DNA of 64,000 nucleotides from the NCBI GenBank assembly GCA_032718475.1, contig JAUCBJ010001237.1, positions 50,496-114,495 of the forward strand. Direction: 5' to 3'. This document shows positions 1 to 11,640 of the stretch, in pieces. The notes under the pieces are model-generated. The model was not told where the DNA came from. It searched no databases and worked only from the letters and a program-made list of their open reading frames with translations. Positions within the stretch are counted from its first letter, which is position 1. Each line of letters starts with the position of its first letter. Origin of the DNA: Nemertoderma westbladi. Lineage: Eukaryota > Xenacoelomorpha > Nemertodermatida > Nemertodermatidae. Position numbers and translations under genes: made by a program.

Positions 1-655
1 GCCTATGGCATGTATTGGTAGGCTTATGGCGGTAGGACCATGGCATGTATTGGTAGGCCTATGAGTTATGACCTGTATTGGTAGGCCTATGGAATGTATT
101 GGTAGGCTTATGGCCTGTATTGGTAGGCCTATGGCCTGTATTGGTAGGCCTATGGCATGTATTGGTAGGCTTATGGCCTGCATTGGTAGGCCTATGGCGG
201 TAGGACTATGGCATGTATTGGTAAGCTTATGGCGGAAGGACTATGGCCTGTGTTGGTAGGCCTATGGCGGTAGGACTATGGCATGTATTGGTAAGCCTAT
301 GGCGGTAGAACTATGGCCTGTATTGGTAGGCCTATGGCGGTAGGCTTATGGCCTGTATTGGTAGGCCTATGGCCTGTATTGGTAAGCTTATGGCCTGTAT
401 TGGTAGGCCTATGGCGGTAGGACTATGGCATGTATTGGTAGGCCTATGGCGGTAGGACTATGGCATGTATTGGTAAGCCTATGGCGGTAGAACTATGGCC
501 TGTATTGGTAGGCCTATGGCGGTAGAACTATGGCCTGTATTGGTAGGCCTATGGCTGTAGGACTATGGCCTGTATTGGTAGGCCTATGGCGGTAGAACTA
601 TGGCCTGTATTGGTAGGCTTATGGCGGTAGGACTATGGCCTTTATTGGTAGGATT
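1..655. repeat. Minisatellite of TATGGCCTGTATTGGTAGGC-type units
   Basis: About thirty imperfect tandem units run from the window edge. Two unit types alternate: a TATGGCCTGTATTGGTAGGC type and a shorter TATGGCGGTAGGAC type, giving 14-, 21- and 35-bp registers. The array is cut by the window edge, so its full length is unknown. The small open frame at 68-259 (repeated M-A-C-I-G-R-P) is a by-product of the unit and not a gene. Confidence 0.95.
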
Positions 656-2384
656 ATATGGCTTATAGAAATTTGTTGGATGGGCAATTGCCCTCCTTGC
701 CCCTTGTCCCGTACGCCTATTGGACTATTAATTGGTGACAAGTTACGCATTTCATATGTAACGTATTTTTGTCAAGAAAATATGTATACTTGTCCACAAA
801 TTTACAGTATTCACGAAGTATAAGAAAATTATATAAGAAATATAATACTGAAATTTCAAGATATAATTTTTTTAAGCAAAGAAGAGGTTACAGAGGTTTT
901 TCAACACATATAATTTTTTTACACTTTATACTTGGGTTTCCTGTCGCGATAAAATCGATGCTAATGTACTGTAAGTAGTTAGTTTTGATGAACTGCAAAT
1001 TATATGAGGATCACATATGTAATATATTTGCATAAACTTGTTTTGAATTCTTCATTTTCAATATATTATGACGCCACCTCTTCCAAAACAACACAAATTT
1101 TATTGACAAGTCTACGTTTTTGTAGTTTGGAATTTACTTTCTCAGGTTGTGTATAATCACATTTGTACTACAATTTTACAATTTATATATGTTAAAGAGC
1201 AAAAAATTAGCTTTCGAACGATACTTGAATGACTGAAATCCGTTCAGCGGTTCAAATTTTACAACTTTGACCAAAATATTGGCCTTTTAATTCCTTAAAG
1301 TGTTATAAGTGCCATATATGTTCCGCAGATTAATTTTTATAAACGTTTTTGGGCATTATCATCAAGAAGGAATACAGGAAATATGGGTCGGTTTGAGAAC
1401 AACTTATATTTGGTTTTAAGTTTAAGTTACTCAAGTGAATCAATTTTGGAATATCTTTCATCAAACGCTCTGTAAAATTTGGATCGTAGATAAAAAAAAA
1501 AGGTTTGGTAAATTACAGCCAGAATTGAATCAGTTAGTTTAAGGGATTTAGGAAAGGAAAACTTGTAGTACAGACTACAGCACGTGTACACTGGGTAGTT
1601 CACTACGCAGTTAACCTACTTACGTAGTTGTCAAGTAAACAGTTTTTTTTATACAAATAAATGGACTTACTTGCGACGTTTGTTTGTCTCCGCGGAAAGT
1701 ATTCGGATTCTATCACGCCCCCTAGAGGCTCGGCCCATATCCCGCACTTTCTCCAATCTCTCGAAGTCCATAAGCTTAAATTTCTCTCTAAAGTTAGTTT
1801 GAATAATATTACAATTTAAGGGAAAATAATGAACAATTATTTATAATATAAGGTTAATAATAATAAAAAAAACAAAATAATTAACCAATAACTTTGAACG
1901 AGAATAAAATTAACGCAAATATGACTAATTGACTCTAGTTTATTATTGATATAACATTGTGTTGGCAAGATGTATTTTTATACATAGTTTATACAGTGTA
2001 TACATAGTATACTAGTTTATTATGGCATAACTATAAAAATATGCAACTGTAATCTGCTCAATACCATTAATTGATAAGTATAACATTATTGATTCGTCGA
2101 TTCGATATGGTAAATGGTATTTGTGGAAAATAAATGTTATTGTTATTTGCGTAATTTTCCCCTGGGTGGGGTTCAATTGTTTTTCAACGCAATGCAATAA
2201 GTAAATTAGCGCTTCCTTGGATTACAGCAGGGGCCTACTTATTAATCGTATCTTAGACTACTAAAATCAACGTTATTTCAATGCTTCCCACATGATTACT
2301 AACTGGTAAGGTAAGTTTTCAACCAAATTCTAAAATAATACTACACGACCTATTACATTACTACCGGTACCTCCTTATATCCAT
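656..2384. other. AT-rich non-coding stretch
   Basis: I see no convincing coding region. A piece near 1942-1975 (TTGTGTTGGCAAGATGTA) recurs at about 45430-45465, so an interspersed repeat is present. A CTCF-like word on the minus strand (GCCTCTAGGGGGCG) lies near 1719-1732. The small open frames here have no recognisable domain. Confidence 0.6.
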
Positions 2385-2574
2385 CAAGCAAAGCAAACAG
2401 TCGGCCGAAGCCGGAGGCGACCCGAATGCTCCTCTTTCGATTTTGCTCCCAGTTATTTAACTGGAACTCATTTTATCGACTCCAGTGGATGAAAGGCTGA
2501 GTGGACCCTGGCGGGACTGAACCTACAACCAATAGATTGCAGGCCCGGCGCTCAACCAAATGAGCTACCTCGCC
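2385..2574 (-). mobile_element. tRNA-derived SINE, full length with target duplication
   Basis: Read on the minus strand, the element starts GGCGAGGTAGCTCATTTGG, which gives a good pol III A box. A B box of the form GGTTCAGTCCC follows about 45 nt later. The body includes the segment CACTGGAGTCGATAAAATGA and the words CCAGTT and ACTGGGAGC, and the 3' end is a short CTTTG-type repeat. The flanks carry a target-site duplication, CCTTATAYCCAT, at 2373-2384 and 2573-2584 with one mismatch. The same body occurs without an intact head at 47662-47800. The A and B boxes indicate internal pol III transcription. It is not a tRNA gene, because the tRNA-like part has diverged and is fused to a body. Confidence 0.85.
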
Positions 2575-2584
2575 TTATACCCAT

Positions 2585-4480
2585 AGCCTATGTATTATAA
2601 TTGATATAAAAAGGATACGAATACGATGACCCATGGAATCGATTGTGGTCGCTGTAGACCAAAGACGAATCGTAACTGTTCCGTCGTTCTAAAAGATGAT
2701 GTTGTTCCGGCATCTTCTAGCTGAGTAGATCGGTTGCGCTAACCTTCGATGCGAAAAGAGCTGAGTGCCATTGAGGTGAAGTACAGCTTACCGGCGGGCC
2801 AATAAACACCGAAACGGTTGAATTAATTACAACAATTTATAGGCCTACCCGCTAGCGGTATAATAATAAATCGCGTTCAATTTCAACTAAAATTATGCTG
2901 GTTAAATAAAACCAACAAAGATTAATAACGTTCTACGTCCTTTGTGGAATTAGGTTATATGTCCATTAGAGAGACAAGTAGAGTATTCCACAGCCTATAA
3001 CTGTATATAGGTTTTTAAAAGTTCACACAGTGAGAGAAAAACCACTGGTACGTAAACTGCTTATAGCGCATCACAATCACACATCAATCAATCAGTTTAC
3101 ACAATCACAATCAAACAATGCGTACCGGTACATTAAATATCTGCTGCCATACAAGCCAGACCACATGGACTGTAATTGGTGAAGTTGCCACGATCAGACG
3201 ATGTACGACGACATGGCGACGTAGGCCTATTATGCTACCGGTATCAGATAGCTGATAAATTGAAGTATTGTGCTGCCAAGTCAAGATTCCTTAGTTGCAT
3301 AGCAACAAGAATGAAAACAACTTACATTGCTGATTAATATTGAGGGATTTTATTTTAAATAACGCATTGTTAGATTATAGATTTAAACTATGTCACCTAA
3401 TGCAATAATGCATATGAAAGGCGTTGGGGAGTATTGAGTTAAAATTAAACACACTCCAGGGCAAAATAATAGATAATTGCGAGCACAAAGGAAAATGTAA
3501 CCTGCTCTGCTCTCTTGACTCGCACTTAGTGTTTTGTTAGAATAATAGAAATAGCTTGCCAATATAAACCCCTTCCCGTTATTTTATAGTCGGGATCCAA
3601 GAAACGACCCTGATGCGAAGTGACAGTCATCCATCCATGTAGGTTGAGAGGGAGAAGGTCGTGTCTGAAAACCAGCATTTTTACTTTTTAGTCCGGCAGA
3701 TATTTCGGTACCTCGCATGGGGATAATGGTGCAAAATGACCGAAAACACGAACTATGTGTGTAGATGGTTTAAAAAATTAATTTAATTTAAAACATTAAG
3801 TGAAAGGATCAGGTTACAATGGTGGTGTTTTCTAACCAAAACAATAAACGAAACTTTATTTTACTTGCGGTCAATTTGAAACACGTTCGAAGGGCCTTCG
3901 CGTAGCACGTAATCCTGAGAAGCTGTACAGATTCATACCAAGTTAGGTATAATTTCATCAATGATTGACCGACTTATTTCGGTTTTTATCAAAAGGCTGA
4001 AACTACTGGTAAAGACTGAAAGACTGTCTGATTTTTGACCAAACTTCAGAATCTTTCTAAACCTTTGACAGACCACAAGTTTACCAAGTTTGGTTATACA
4101 GTATCAATCAATCAATCAATCCGGAATGATGCCCCGGTGGCTTTAATGATATACAATTTTGTAAATTATATTATTTATAGCACACAACTAAGAACTAACT
4201 ACAGTACTACTAACTAATATAATATAGCCTACTACAAGATTAATACACTAATAATAATAACTACACAATACTACTACTGCATTGCATATAGTCAATCAGG
4301 GGCGAACAAGCGAACTTATGATACGCCCATGAAAGACATTAAATAATTATCTTAATAACGTACCAAACGGTATGGTAATTTGAAAATAATAATAATGTAG
4401 AGTCTGCGACCCTCAGAGATCAAATATTTACTCTATCAACAAAAATGAAAGATAATATAATTTTAATTGTTTGCAACGAA
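2585..4480. other. Non-coding, repeat relics
   Basis: No gene is recognisable. 2660-2815 has a weak A-box-like string (TAGCTGAGTAGATCGG) and may be an old tRNA-derived repeat. 3802-3849 is one copy of a roughly 50-bp repeat containing GGATCAGGTTACA and AACCAAAACAATAAAC, also found at 9237-9284 and 50432-50480. 3890-3915 resembles the GGGGCCTTCGTGCAGC terminus seen elsewhere in the window. The short frames are in AT-rich DNA and lack domains. Confidence 0.5.
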
Positions 4481-5379
4481 ATGTTGTGACCTCAAAACAA
4501 GTAAAACAGTTTAAAACTATGCATTGCTATTGTGATTTAGAAATGCTGTTATTGTACCCTTATGGTGTAATTTTTGATTGACTTCCTGAACATGTTATAG
4601 CAGATCCCTTGAAGTGTTTAAGATCAAATGGTAGATCATTCCATAGTGAAAGGCCCATATAGAAAAGGTTAGCTCTGGAGTAGTTAGTTCTCAGAGTCGG
4701 TAGTCTGTAATCATTTTGGCGTCTAGTGTGTCTGCCATATTGCAAATCATTTTCAAGTTCAGTTGCGGTGGTAAAAACGAGTATCATCCCATATTGAGTT
4801 TGTATATGAGCTTTATATTTTGGAAATTATATAGCGAATTCAGAGTCAATAATTTTAAATCTGAGAATAGTGGTGCAGTGTGGTATCTGTAAGGCTTTAG
4901 GCATGTGACCCTAATTGCCCTCTTTTGCAATTTAAATAATTTTCCAAGGTTTGTGTTGTTAGTATTACAGTTGCCCCAGATACTCAATGCATATGTAATG
5001 TAAGATATGGCTCAATTAAGGTATTATATAACGTTTTACGGATTTGAAATGGGATAAAGTGCTTAATTTTATTAATTACGCCGATTTTTTTTTGCAATTT
5101 TTACACGAATGGTATCAATATGAAAGTTCCAAGTTAAGTTAGCAGAAAAGTGTACACCAAGGAATTTGATGTTCTCCGTTTTTGAAATATAATTGTTTCC
5201 AATGGATATAGGGTACCGGTAGTTTAAATTTTGGGTAATACAGCGCAGCTTAAATATCATATATTTTGTTTTCTTGATATTCAAGGATAGTTTGTTAATA
5301 CTCAACCATTCGTATATATGTGAAATTTCACCATTTAAAGTATTTACAACCTGATCTATGTTCTTCCCAGAAATAAATA
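4481..5379 (-). mobile_element. LINE-B 3' part: end of RT ORF and 3' region (CR1/Jockey-like)
   Basis: Minus-strand frames at 5072-5376, 4784-4987 and 4560-4787 encode the region after the RT active site and the C-terminus of a non-LTR ORF2. Visible hallmarks are LSLNIKKTKYMIF and KFLGVHF (thumb), LFKLQKRAIRV, and the terminal SLWNDLP block typical of CR1/Jockey-group elements. Frameshifts separate the three frames, so this copy is dead. It continues at 6533-7127 and 9841-10305; the three pieces are separated by later insertions. Confidence 0.85.
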
Positions 5380-6520
5380 CTACTAGGATCGGCATGCTGC
5401 ATTGCAGCTGCATTTTTAAGAATGCTGTGCCGGCTTATCGACAAAATTGCACCGCCACAACTCCCTATCACCCATGACATTTGCTAGATCATCCGCATCT
5501 TCAAGGCCAGTGTCCTTTAAGATGCGTCTCAAGAAAGTCATGGGCTGTCCACCATGCTTATTCACTCCATGAGGCTGCCAAAGTACAAGATTATGCACTG
5601 GCTGGTACTCACGGCGAAAGCAATGTCCTGCAAAGCGGAGGCGATTTTGTTCTAGTGTCAAGCTTGGGGGAACCAATGAGACACCTCCAATGTTATACAG
5701 TGGCTGGTTGGAGATGTGTGCATTGTACTTAAAGTAAAAAGTAAAGTAAATTTTCTTCGGCCGCTAGGCCAGGGATTACGCACAAAGTCTGACGACTTAT
5801 TTCCAGTGCGGTCCCCCCAGAACTTTACTCCCCAGAGGAAACTCCAGTACTCATTTAGCTACCACTTAAGGATGCAAGGCAGAGATGCGCCCTGGCTGGT
5901 CCCTTTAAAGCATTCGTGCCGAAACGAAAACTGCCCTGGCCCATGTGAGGATCGAACCCACGACCTACGGGAGATGTGAATTCAATGCGACCACTACACC
6001 AAGGTGGAACCTAAATTTGACACATTGAACCCGGCGTAGCATTCTTGTGAATGTGCCATCCAGAGATTTGGTGTCCTCAGCAGTTAGAGCCCAGCATGGA
6101 CTCCCATAGAGGAGTAATGGAACTACTGCTGCTCTAAATAATCGGACCTTAAGTTTCCGATTAATTCTCGGTGACTTCCAAATCCTGGAAAGCCTATTCA
6201 AGGCTGCCCATGCCTTTCCCTTACGTATTCGAAGGTCCTCACCTGACTTCCGGATCCATGATCTCAGGTAACAGAAGTCATCCACATGCTCAAGCATACC
6301 ATCTTTTGAGCTTATGCTCATCCGATCAGAGACTTGCTGAGGACTTTTAAAGTTAACTGTCAAAATTTTGGTCTTTCTGGAGTTAATAAAAATACCAACA
6401 CTAGAAGCAGCATGTTCTAATGAGCTGAGGAGCCGTTGGGCTCCCTCTAGTGATTCTGAGAGTACTCCTAAGTCATCAGCAAAGTCTAGATCAGTTAGGT
6501 ACTTGGCAGGATTTCCTCGA
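5380..6520 (-). mobile_element. LINE-A: 5'-truncated non-LTR element inserted in LINE-B
   Basis: The minus strand encodes the RT segment with LDFADDLGVLSESLEGAQ, then FCYLRSWIRKSGEDLRIRKG, LLLYGSPCWALT, FTRMLRRVQ, and after an internal SINE LRFAGHCFRR and LVLWQPHG. This C-terminal pattern belongs to the non-LTR group whose proteins are often annotated as craniofacial development protein 2-like endonuclease-RTs. The element is truncated within the RT domain, ends in a short TAGTAG tail, and is bounded by a perfect 12-bp duplication, CAGAAATAAATA, at 5368-5379 and 6521-6532. Removing it restores the LINE-B reading FADDTNLFIS-GKNID. It is non-functional. Confidence 0.9.
5735..6014 (-). mobile_element. 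tRNA-derived SINE inside LINE-A
   Basis: On the minus strand the head reads CACCTTGGTGTAGTGGTCGC (A box within it), and GTGGGTTCGATCCTC (B box) follows 34 nt further on, the normal spacing for a tRNA-derived pol III promoter. A body of about 200 nt follows, ending in TTTACTTTACTTTTTACTTT, a typical SINE short-repeat tail. It interrupts the LINE-A frame between RMLRRVQ and the ISNQPLYNIGG region. CAATG occurs at both junctions and may be the core of the target duplication. This family differs from the one at 2385-2574. Confidence 0.8.
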
Positions 6521-6532
6521 CAGAAATAAATA

Positions 6533-7127
6533 GATTGGTATCATCAGCAAATATAATAAATTTAAGAATTTCGGAGCAATTAACAATATCATTAATATAT
6601 AATAAGAACATTAGTGGCCCCAGTATGGACCCCTGGGGTACGCCACACTTAATTTCTAGAGGGCTAGAAAGTGTTCCACCGAGGTCAACATATTGATACC
6701 TACAATGGAGATAACTTTCAAACCATTTTAACGGCATGCCACGTATGCCATAGTGTTCTAGCTTTTTTAGAAGAATGGAATGATTTACTGTATCAAAGGC
6801 TTTGCTAAAGTCCAGGAATATCCCTATTGTGATATCTTTATTTTGTACAGCATCAGATAGATTTGACTGAAGAAGGGTGAGGGCGGTAATTGTAGATTTT
6901 TTAGGTTGAAATTCAAATTGGTCGTCTGTTATAACTTTGTTATCGGCCAAAAATTTCATCATTTGCAAACTAACTGATTTTTCTAGAATTTTTGAAAATA
7001 GGGGTAGAATGCTGATTGGACGATAGTTACCAAACTGATTGTCTTCACCATTTTTCTAAATTGGTACAACACGGGCAATTTTCATCAAATCAGGAAAAAT
7101 ACCAAGATATAATGATTGGTTTATTAT
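6533..7127 (-). mobile_element. LINE-B central part: reverse transcriptase domain
   Basis: The minus strand reads NYRPISILPLFSKILEKS, then FLDFSKAFDTVNHSILLKKL, GVPQGSILGPLMFLLYIND and FADDTNLFIS, covering RT blocks 2 to 5 of a CR1/Jockey-type ORF2, with the catalytic ADD present. One in-frame stop lies near 7060, just before the NYRP block. The frame ends where LINE-A begins on the left, and at 7127 where the inverted-repeat element begins on the right. Confidence 0.9.
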
Positions 7128-7321
7128 CGTCACCTTCAAGGCAGAACCCCCTAAGTCGATTTTTGTAGTTCTGAGATAATCGATAAAAACTGTTTATTTT
7201 TTAAAGAGATGCCTCAGTTTACTTGTTATTGTGTTTTTTGATAACTAAATATATATAGAATTCATATAACTAAACTTTCAATTTGATTTAGAATAACCTT
7301 TGAAATATATTGCGGTTTTTA

Positions 7322-7470
7322 TGTAAAAATTCGGACTTATGGTGTTTTGCCAAAACAAGGGGGAACACCATTTTCTGGTATTATCCCGTAACTATACGAT
7401 AGTTGCGGGGTATTGCCTAGAAAACAAGGTATCCTCAATTTGGTAAAACACCATAAGTCCGAATTTTTAC
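7322..7470. repeat. Internal palindrome of the TIR element
   Basis: The arm GTAAAAATTCGGACTTATGG at about 7322 continues into TGTTTTGCC and is repeated in inverted orientation at 7441-7470 with one difference in about 29 bp; weaker pairing extends outwards. The loop is about 90 nt and contains GGGGAACACC and GCGGGGTATTGCC words related to the subterminal repeat. Confidence 0.8.
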
Positions 7471-8212
7471 AAAAAACACGCAAAATATATCAAATAATAG
7501 CCAAGGCGTATCGTACGTCCTTAATTATTTAGTGCGTAGTGCGCACGTAATACATGTGCGCATTTGTTATTAGCTAATACGTGCTATCTAACATGTTAAC
7601 TAGCACATGATCAGGTGTTAGTATTACCTGTAAACGCAATAATAACAAATAATCACATACAATATAGCTAACATACACGCACATGTTGGAAATTGTTGAA
7701 TTCAAAATTCTAAAGGGCTCCATAAGTTTTTGATATTTTGGTATTAATTGCTTCTAAAATAAGTACGGGACTGTAGTTAGAATCATGTATCAATACAAAT
7801 TGAACAAAATGTAGCCAAATGCAGAACTATAAGAAGAAAATTTAGATTCAAGAAAGCGGAACTCTAAGTACAAAATATAGCCATGGGTGGTACTCTACAG
7901 TAAGAACAAAGTCTAGCTACAGGGTTACAGCTACGTTAAAGTAAAGTTCACTTACATTACGTCATGACGAATAATTAAAGACCTGTTTTTTCTACAGTAC
8001 GTGGCAACATTCTGAGCAACTCTATCAGCAACTTAGTAAGCATTTCAGGTTGCCGATCAAGTTGCTCTATGTAAACGCGAACTTTGTTGCTGTTAAAGAT
8101 GCCTCATATAACGGAGACTAAAAGTTAATGTTGCTCAAATTAAGTTGCTAGTTGCTGACCAAATTGTCCAAAACGTCCGGCAACCTAGAGTAACTTATAG
8201 CAACTTGGACAA

Positions 8213-9068
8213 AAACAAAATGAGGGATAGATATTTATCAGCGCCACAAACATTAAATGAGGGATAGATATTTATCAGCGCCACAAACATTAATGTGGGA
8301 CAAACATTAATCAGGGTGACAAACATTAATGTGGGACATAAACATTGATGTAGGACACAAACATTAATGAGGGACACAAACATTAATGAGGGACACAAAT
8401 ATTAATGAGGGACACAAACATTAATGAGGGATACAACATTAATGAGGGACACAAACATTAATTGAGGGACACTAACATTAATGAGGTACACAAATATTAA
8501 TGAGGGACACAAACATTAATGAGCGACACAAACATTAATGAGGGACACAAACAATAAACGAGGGACAGATATCAATCAAGGGCACAAACATTAATGAGGG
8601 ATACAAACATTAATGAGGGACACAAACATTAATGAGGGACGCAAAATTTAATGAGGTACACAAACATTAATGAGGGACACAAACATTAATGAGGGACACA
8701 AACAATAAACGAGGGACAGATATCAATCAAGGCCACAAACATTAATGAGGGATACAAACATTAATGAGGGACACAAACATTAATGAGGGACGCAAACATT
8801 AATGAGGTACACAAACATTAATGAGGGACACAAACATTAATGAGGTACACAAACATTAATGAGGGACACAAACATTAATGAGGGACACAAACATTAATGA
8901 GGGGCACAAACATTAATGAGGGACACAAACATTAATGAGGGTCACAAACATTAATGAGGGACACAAACATTAATGAGGGACACAAACATTAATGAAATAC
9001 ACAAACATTAATGAGGGACACAAACAATAAACGAGGGACAGATATCAATCAAGGGCACAAACATTAAT
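8213..9068. repeat. 19-bp satellite (GGACACAAACATTAATGAG) with higher-order structure
   Basis: About forty imperfect copies of a 19-bp unit. A longer pattern recurs on top of it: a block with CAATAAACGAGGGACAGATA followed by TCAATCAAGG, at roughly 8550, 8703 and 9025, indicating unequal exchange of larger segments. Two units occur in inverted orientation at about 9452-9490 near the right end of the element. The minus-strand frame here is a repeat translation only. Confidence 0.93.
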
Positions 9069-9840
9069 CATGGGCACTATCGCCCTTCGCACTTAGTATG
9101 ATTCATGTTACCACCCATATACATACAATATATTACAGTATTACAATTCTCATTACTGTCAAGCAATAAAATAACAACAATAAATAATAACATATTAATC
9201 TGACCAAACCAATAAACTATGTTATTGCCAATTGAAGGAAAGGATCAGGTTACAGAGATGTTTTTTCTAACCAAAACAATAAACGATGTTGTTAGTAAAA
9301 AGGGAAGGAGTAGGAGTAAAAAAATGATGAACATGAGGGGGAGATAGGAATCGGGGAGGGGGGGGGGGGGGGGGGTAAAATGAATGGTGGTGGTAGGAGG
9401 TAAATTGAAAATATGGGGGTATACCAGCCGGGGTGTGGGTGGGGGGGGGTCAATAATGTTTGTGTCCCTCATTAATATTTGTGTCCTGGCCGCAATACAA
9501 ACCAGTATAAATGATAAATTACGGGGTTTTGCCAGGCTATTGTTTCTGATTTACGGGGTTTTACATGATGTTATTTCTAATTTAAGGGGTTTTGCCAGGT
9601 GGACTGAATTTCATATACTTGAATTTACGGTGTTTTGCAAGCCAATTATAGACTTGGGGGGTTCTGCCTCGAAGTGGGCATAAGTTACGGGGAACTGTCT
9701 TTGGCTTATAACTCAAAAATGGCTGGTAGAAAAGCTTCGGGGTTCTGCCAGACGAAAAAGCCGATATCGAATTACCCAAAAAGTCAAAAACATGAAAATC
9801 GAAAAAAATCGACTTAGGGGGTTCTGCCTTGAAGGTGACG

Positions 9841-10305
9841 TTATATGAGTTAGGGGATGTTCAATATTTACAAAATTATTGACAGCAATTATTGGATCAA
9901 CTCCGTCTGAACTGATTGCTTTCGATTTACTTATACTTGATGCAATGTCACATACATCATCAATAGTTAACGGGGAAAATAAAATAGAATTACAGGTTGG
10001 TGTACCCATGGTATTACTGTATATAGAGAACCGCATACTAATGGTATATCTTTTGCCAGATTTAATCCAACATTACTGAAGAAATTGTTAAAACCATTTG
10101 CAATATCAATTTTATTGGAACTAGGGCAATTGTTAATAATGAAAGAGTCAGGGTATCTCAAAGTTGTATTTTTCCTATTAATCAGTTCTTTGATTACTGT
10201 CCATGTTTTGCTAATATTATTTCTATGCGTATTAAATAACTTTGAGTAGTAATTTTGTGTTGCTTGTGTTAAGGTTTTGGTTAAAATATTTTTGTACATT
10301 ATACT
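9841..10305 (-). mobile_element. LINE-B 5' part: region before the RT domain
   Basis: The minus strand encodes TKTLTQATQNYYSKLFN, WTVIKELINRKNTT, FNNFFSNVGLNLA and, after a frame change, ISKSKAISSDGVD, the linker of CR1/Jockey-type ORF2 between endonuclease and RT. The frame runs into the TIR element at 9841 and resumes at 7127. No endonuclease domain is found further upstream, because LINE-C abuts at about 10306. Confidence 0.85.
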
Positions 10306-10745
10306 ACTACTACTAGGTCGAGCGAACTCGGACAGTGGAAATGAGATCCTTCCAGGCTTCCAGATTCTCCACAGTTGTCGCAATTTCGTTTCTCCCAAGT
10401 TCAGTATCCCTTTCAAGTTGATCTATATATGTTATAGCCGGTCGTCCACTGGTACGCTTTCAATGAGTTGGTTGCCAGAGAAGTAGATCTGGTAGGACCT
10501 CGTCTTTACTTCGCCAGCAGTGCCCACTGAATCTTAATCTGCGTTCACGGAGGGTGGTTGATACAGGTGGTCTTGTACCATAAAGCTCGGCATTTGTCAT
10601 GTGTTGTCTCCAGCTGATGTTTAGGGCTGCCCTTAGTAGTCTTGTGTAGCAACCATCAATTCATTGGTCAAGTGATTTAGTCAGTGTCCAGGTCTCACCC
10701 GTTAGTCTGTACTGTAGTAGTCCGGTAGTATAAGTTGAGATTATT
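10306..10745 (-). mobile_element. LINE-C: 3' fragment of the same family as LINE-A
   Basis: On the minus strand a frame with several breaks reads LTGETWTLTKSLDQ, DGCYTRLLRAALNISW, AELYGTRPPVSTTLRERRLR, FSGHCWRS, LLLWQPTH and GRPAITYIDQLERDTELG. It is the C-terminal part of the LINE-A type ORF. The 3' end is a TAGTAGTAGTAG tail like that of LINE-A. It is strongly 5'-truncated and lies directly upstream of LINE-B on the same strand. One stop is visible between WQPTH and KRTSGRP. Confidence 0.85.
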
Positions 10746-11209
10746 ATCTAGTAGGGGGACCCAGACAGCTTAATACGATACGATACGAGTATTATAAAAC
10801 TGACATGTCTGCATGTTGGTAAAAAGTTTCTACAAAATAGGCCTATACCCCTACTGCACTACTGACAATCTGGCATCTTTAGTCAGCCCTCCAATTGTTA
10901 ACAATTGAGTTGCTCGGAAAACACATTAAAAAAAATATGATGAAAAAAAAGACTGGGGGTGAACCCCCCCCCCCCCCTTAAATGTAACTTCCAGCCACAT
11001 ACAGTAGGCCTAGGCCTACATTCAATAAGTAACTTTACACAATCGTCTCCAGTAAAAATATTTTACCATCGTTGTAAACTAAGGAGAGTGATTTTCGATC
11101 TATTCAAATACACATAAAATCTCAACCTTTCCACACTTCGTTTGGTTTATATCAATTATTAATATGATTAAGAATATTTTTGCAATTGCAAAAAATCAGC
11201 ATTGAATGT

Positions 11210-11640
11210 TCCTCTTAAATTATTTAATTTATTGTTGCGCCAAAAGACTCGCCCCTTTCTAATGATAGACACCGTGAAATTATTGATGATTGAAACTGAA
11301 AATGATTGAAACTCACTGATGCCCACCGGCCCAAACATCTGGAACAAACTACCCCCCTCATTAAAAAACTCAGTATCTCGTAAATCGTTGTCTCGAAAAC
11401 TCAAGAAACATTTCCTATTCGACCTCGACCTAAAGTAATGATTACTTACTAACGACTGTCCCACTGCCGATTTAATATTACAATTGTATAATGTGTCTAA
11501 TATCACATTACCACTGTATATCTACAGTATGTTGTTCAGTTATAATCAAAACGTTATGCTGTGCTAGGTTTTATATGTAACTAATATACGAGCTCGCGAG
11601 GGCTCGTTGAATTGAATTGAATAATTGAGTGTTATTTAAC
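11210..11640 (+). mobile_element. LINE-D: 3' end of a CR1/Jockey-like element
   Basis: The plus strand reads PTGPNIWNKLPPSLKN then RKLKKHFLFDLDLK and a stop at 11436-11438, the terminal block of CR1/Jockey-type ORF2. An in-frame TGA precedes it near 11308. The 3' region ends in a GAATTGAATTGAAT tail at 11612-11625. The rest of the element is missing (5' truncation). Confidence 0.8.

Larger units (their letters stand above)
7128..9840. mobile_element. 2.7-kb TIR DNA element carrying a satellite, inserted in LINE-B
   Basis: Perfect 37-bp terminal inverted repeats lie at 7128-7164 and 9804-9840, starting CGTCACCTTCAAGGC. The flanks duplicate TTAT (7124-7127 and 9841-9844), and removing the element plus one TTAT restores the LINE-B frame (HPLTHI-INQSLYLG). 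There is no transposase frame, so it is non-autonomous. Subterminal copies of a GGGGTTYTGCC word recur about eight times in 9520-9830 and several times in 7140-7470. A 19-bp satellite fills 8213-9068. The superfamily is not recognised; a 4-bp duplication fits several groups. Confidence 0.88.

Noticed and set aside
1-655. Possible CRISPR array
   Set aside because: Units are directly adjacent without unique spacers, and the genome is animal; it is a minisatellite. The same applies to 8213-9068 and 60931-62312.
2660-2815. A further tRNA-derived SINE
   Set aside because: The A-box-like string is weak and no B box or tail was found.
5945-6010. tRNA gene on the minus strand
   Set aside because: Good A and B boxes but poor cloverleaf, fused to a body and tail: a SINE head.
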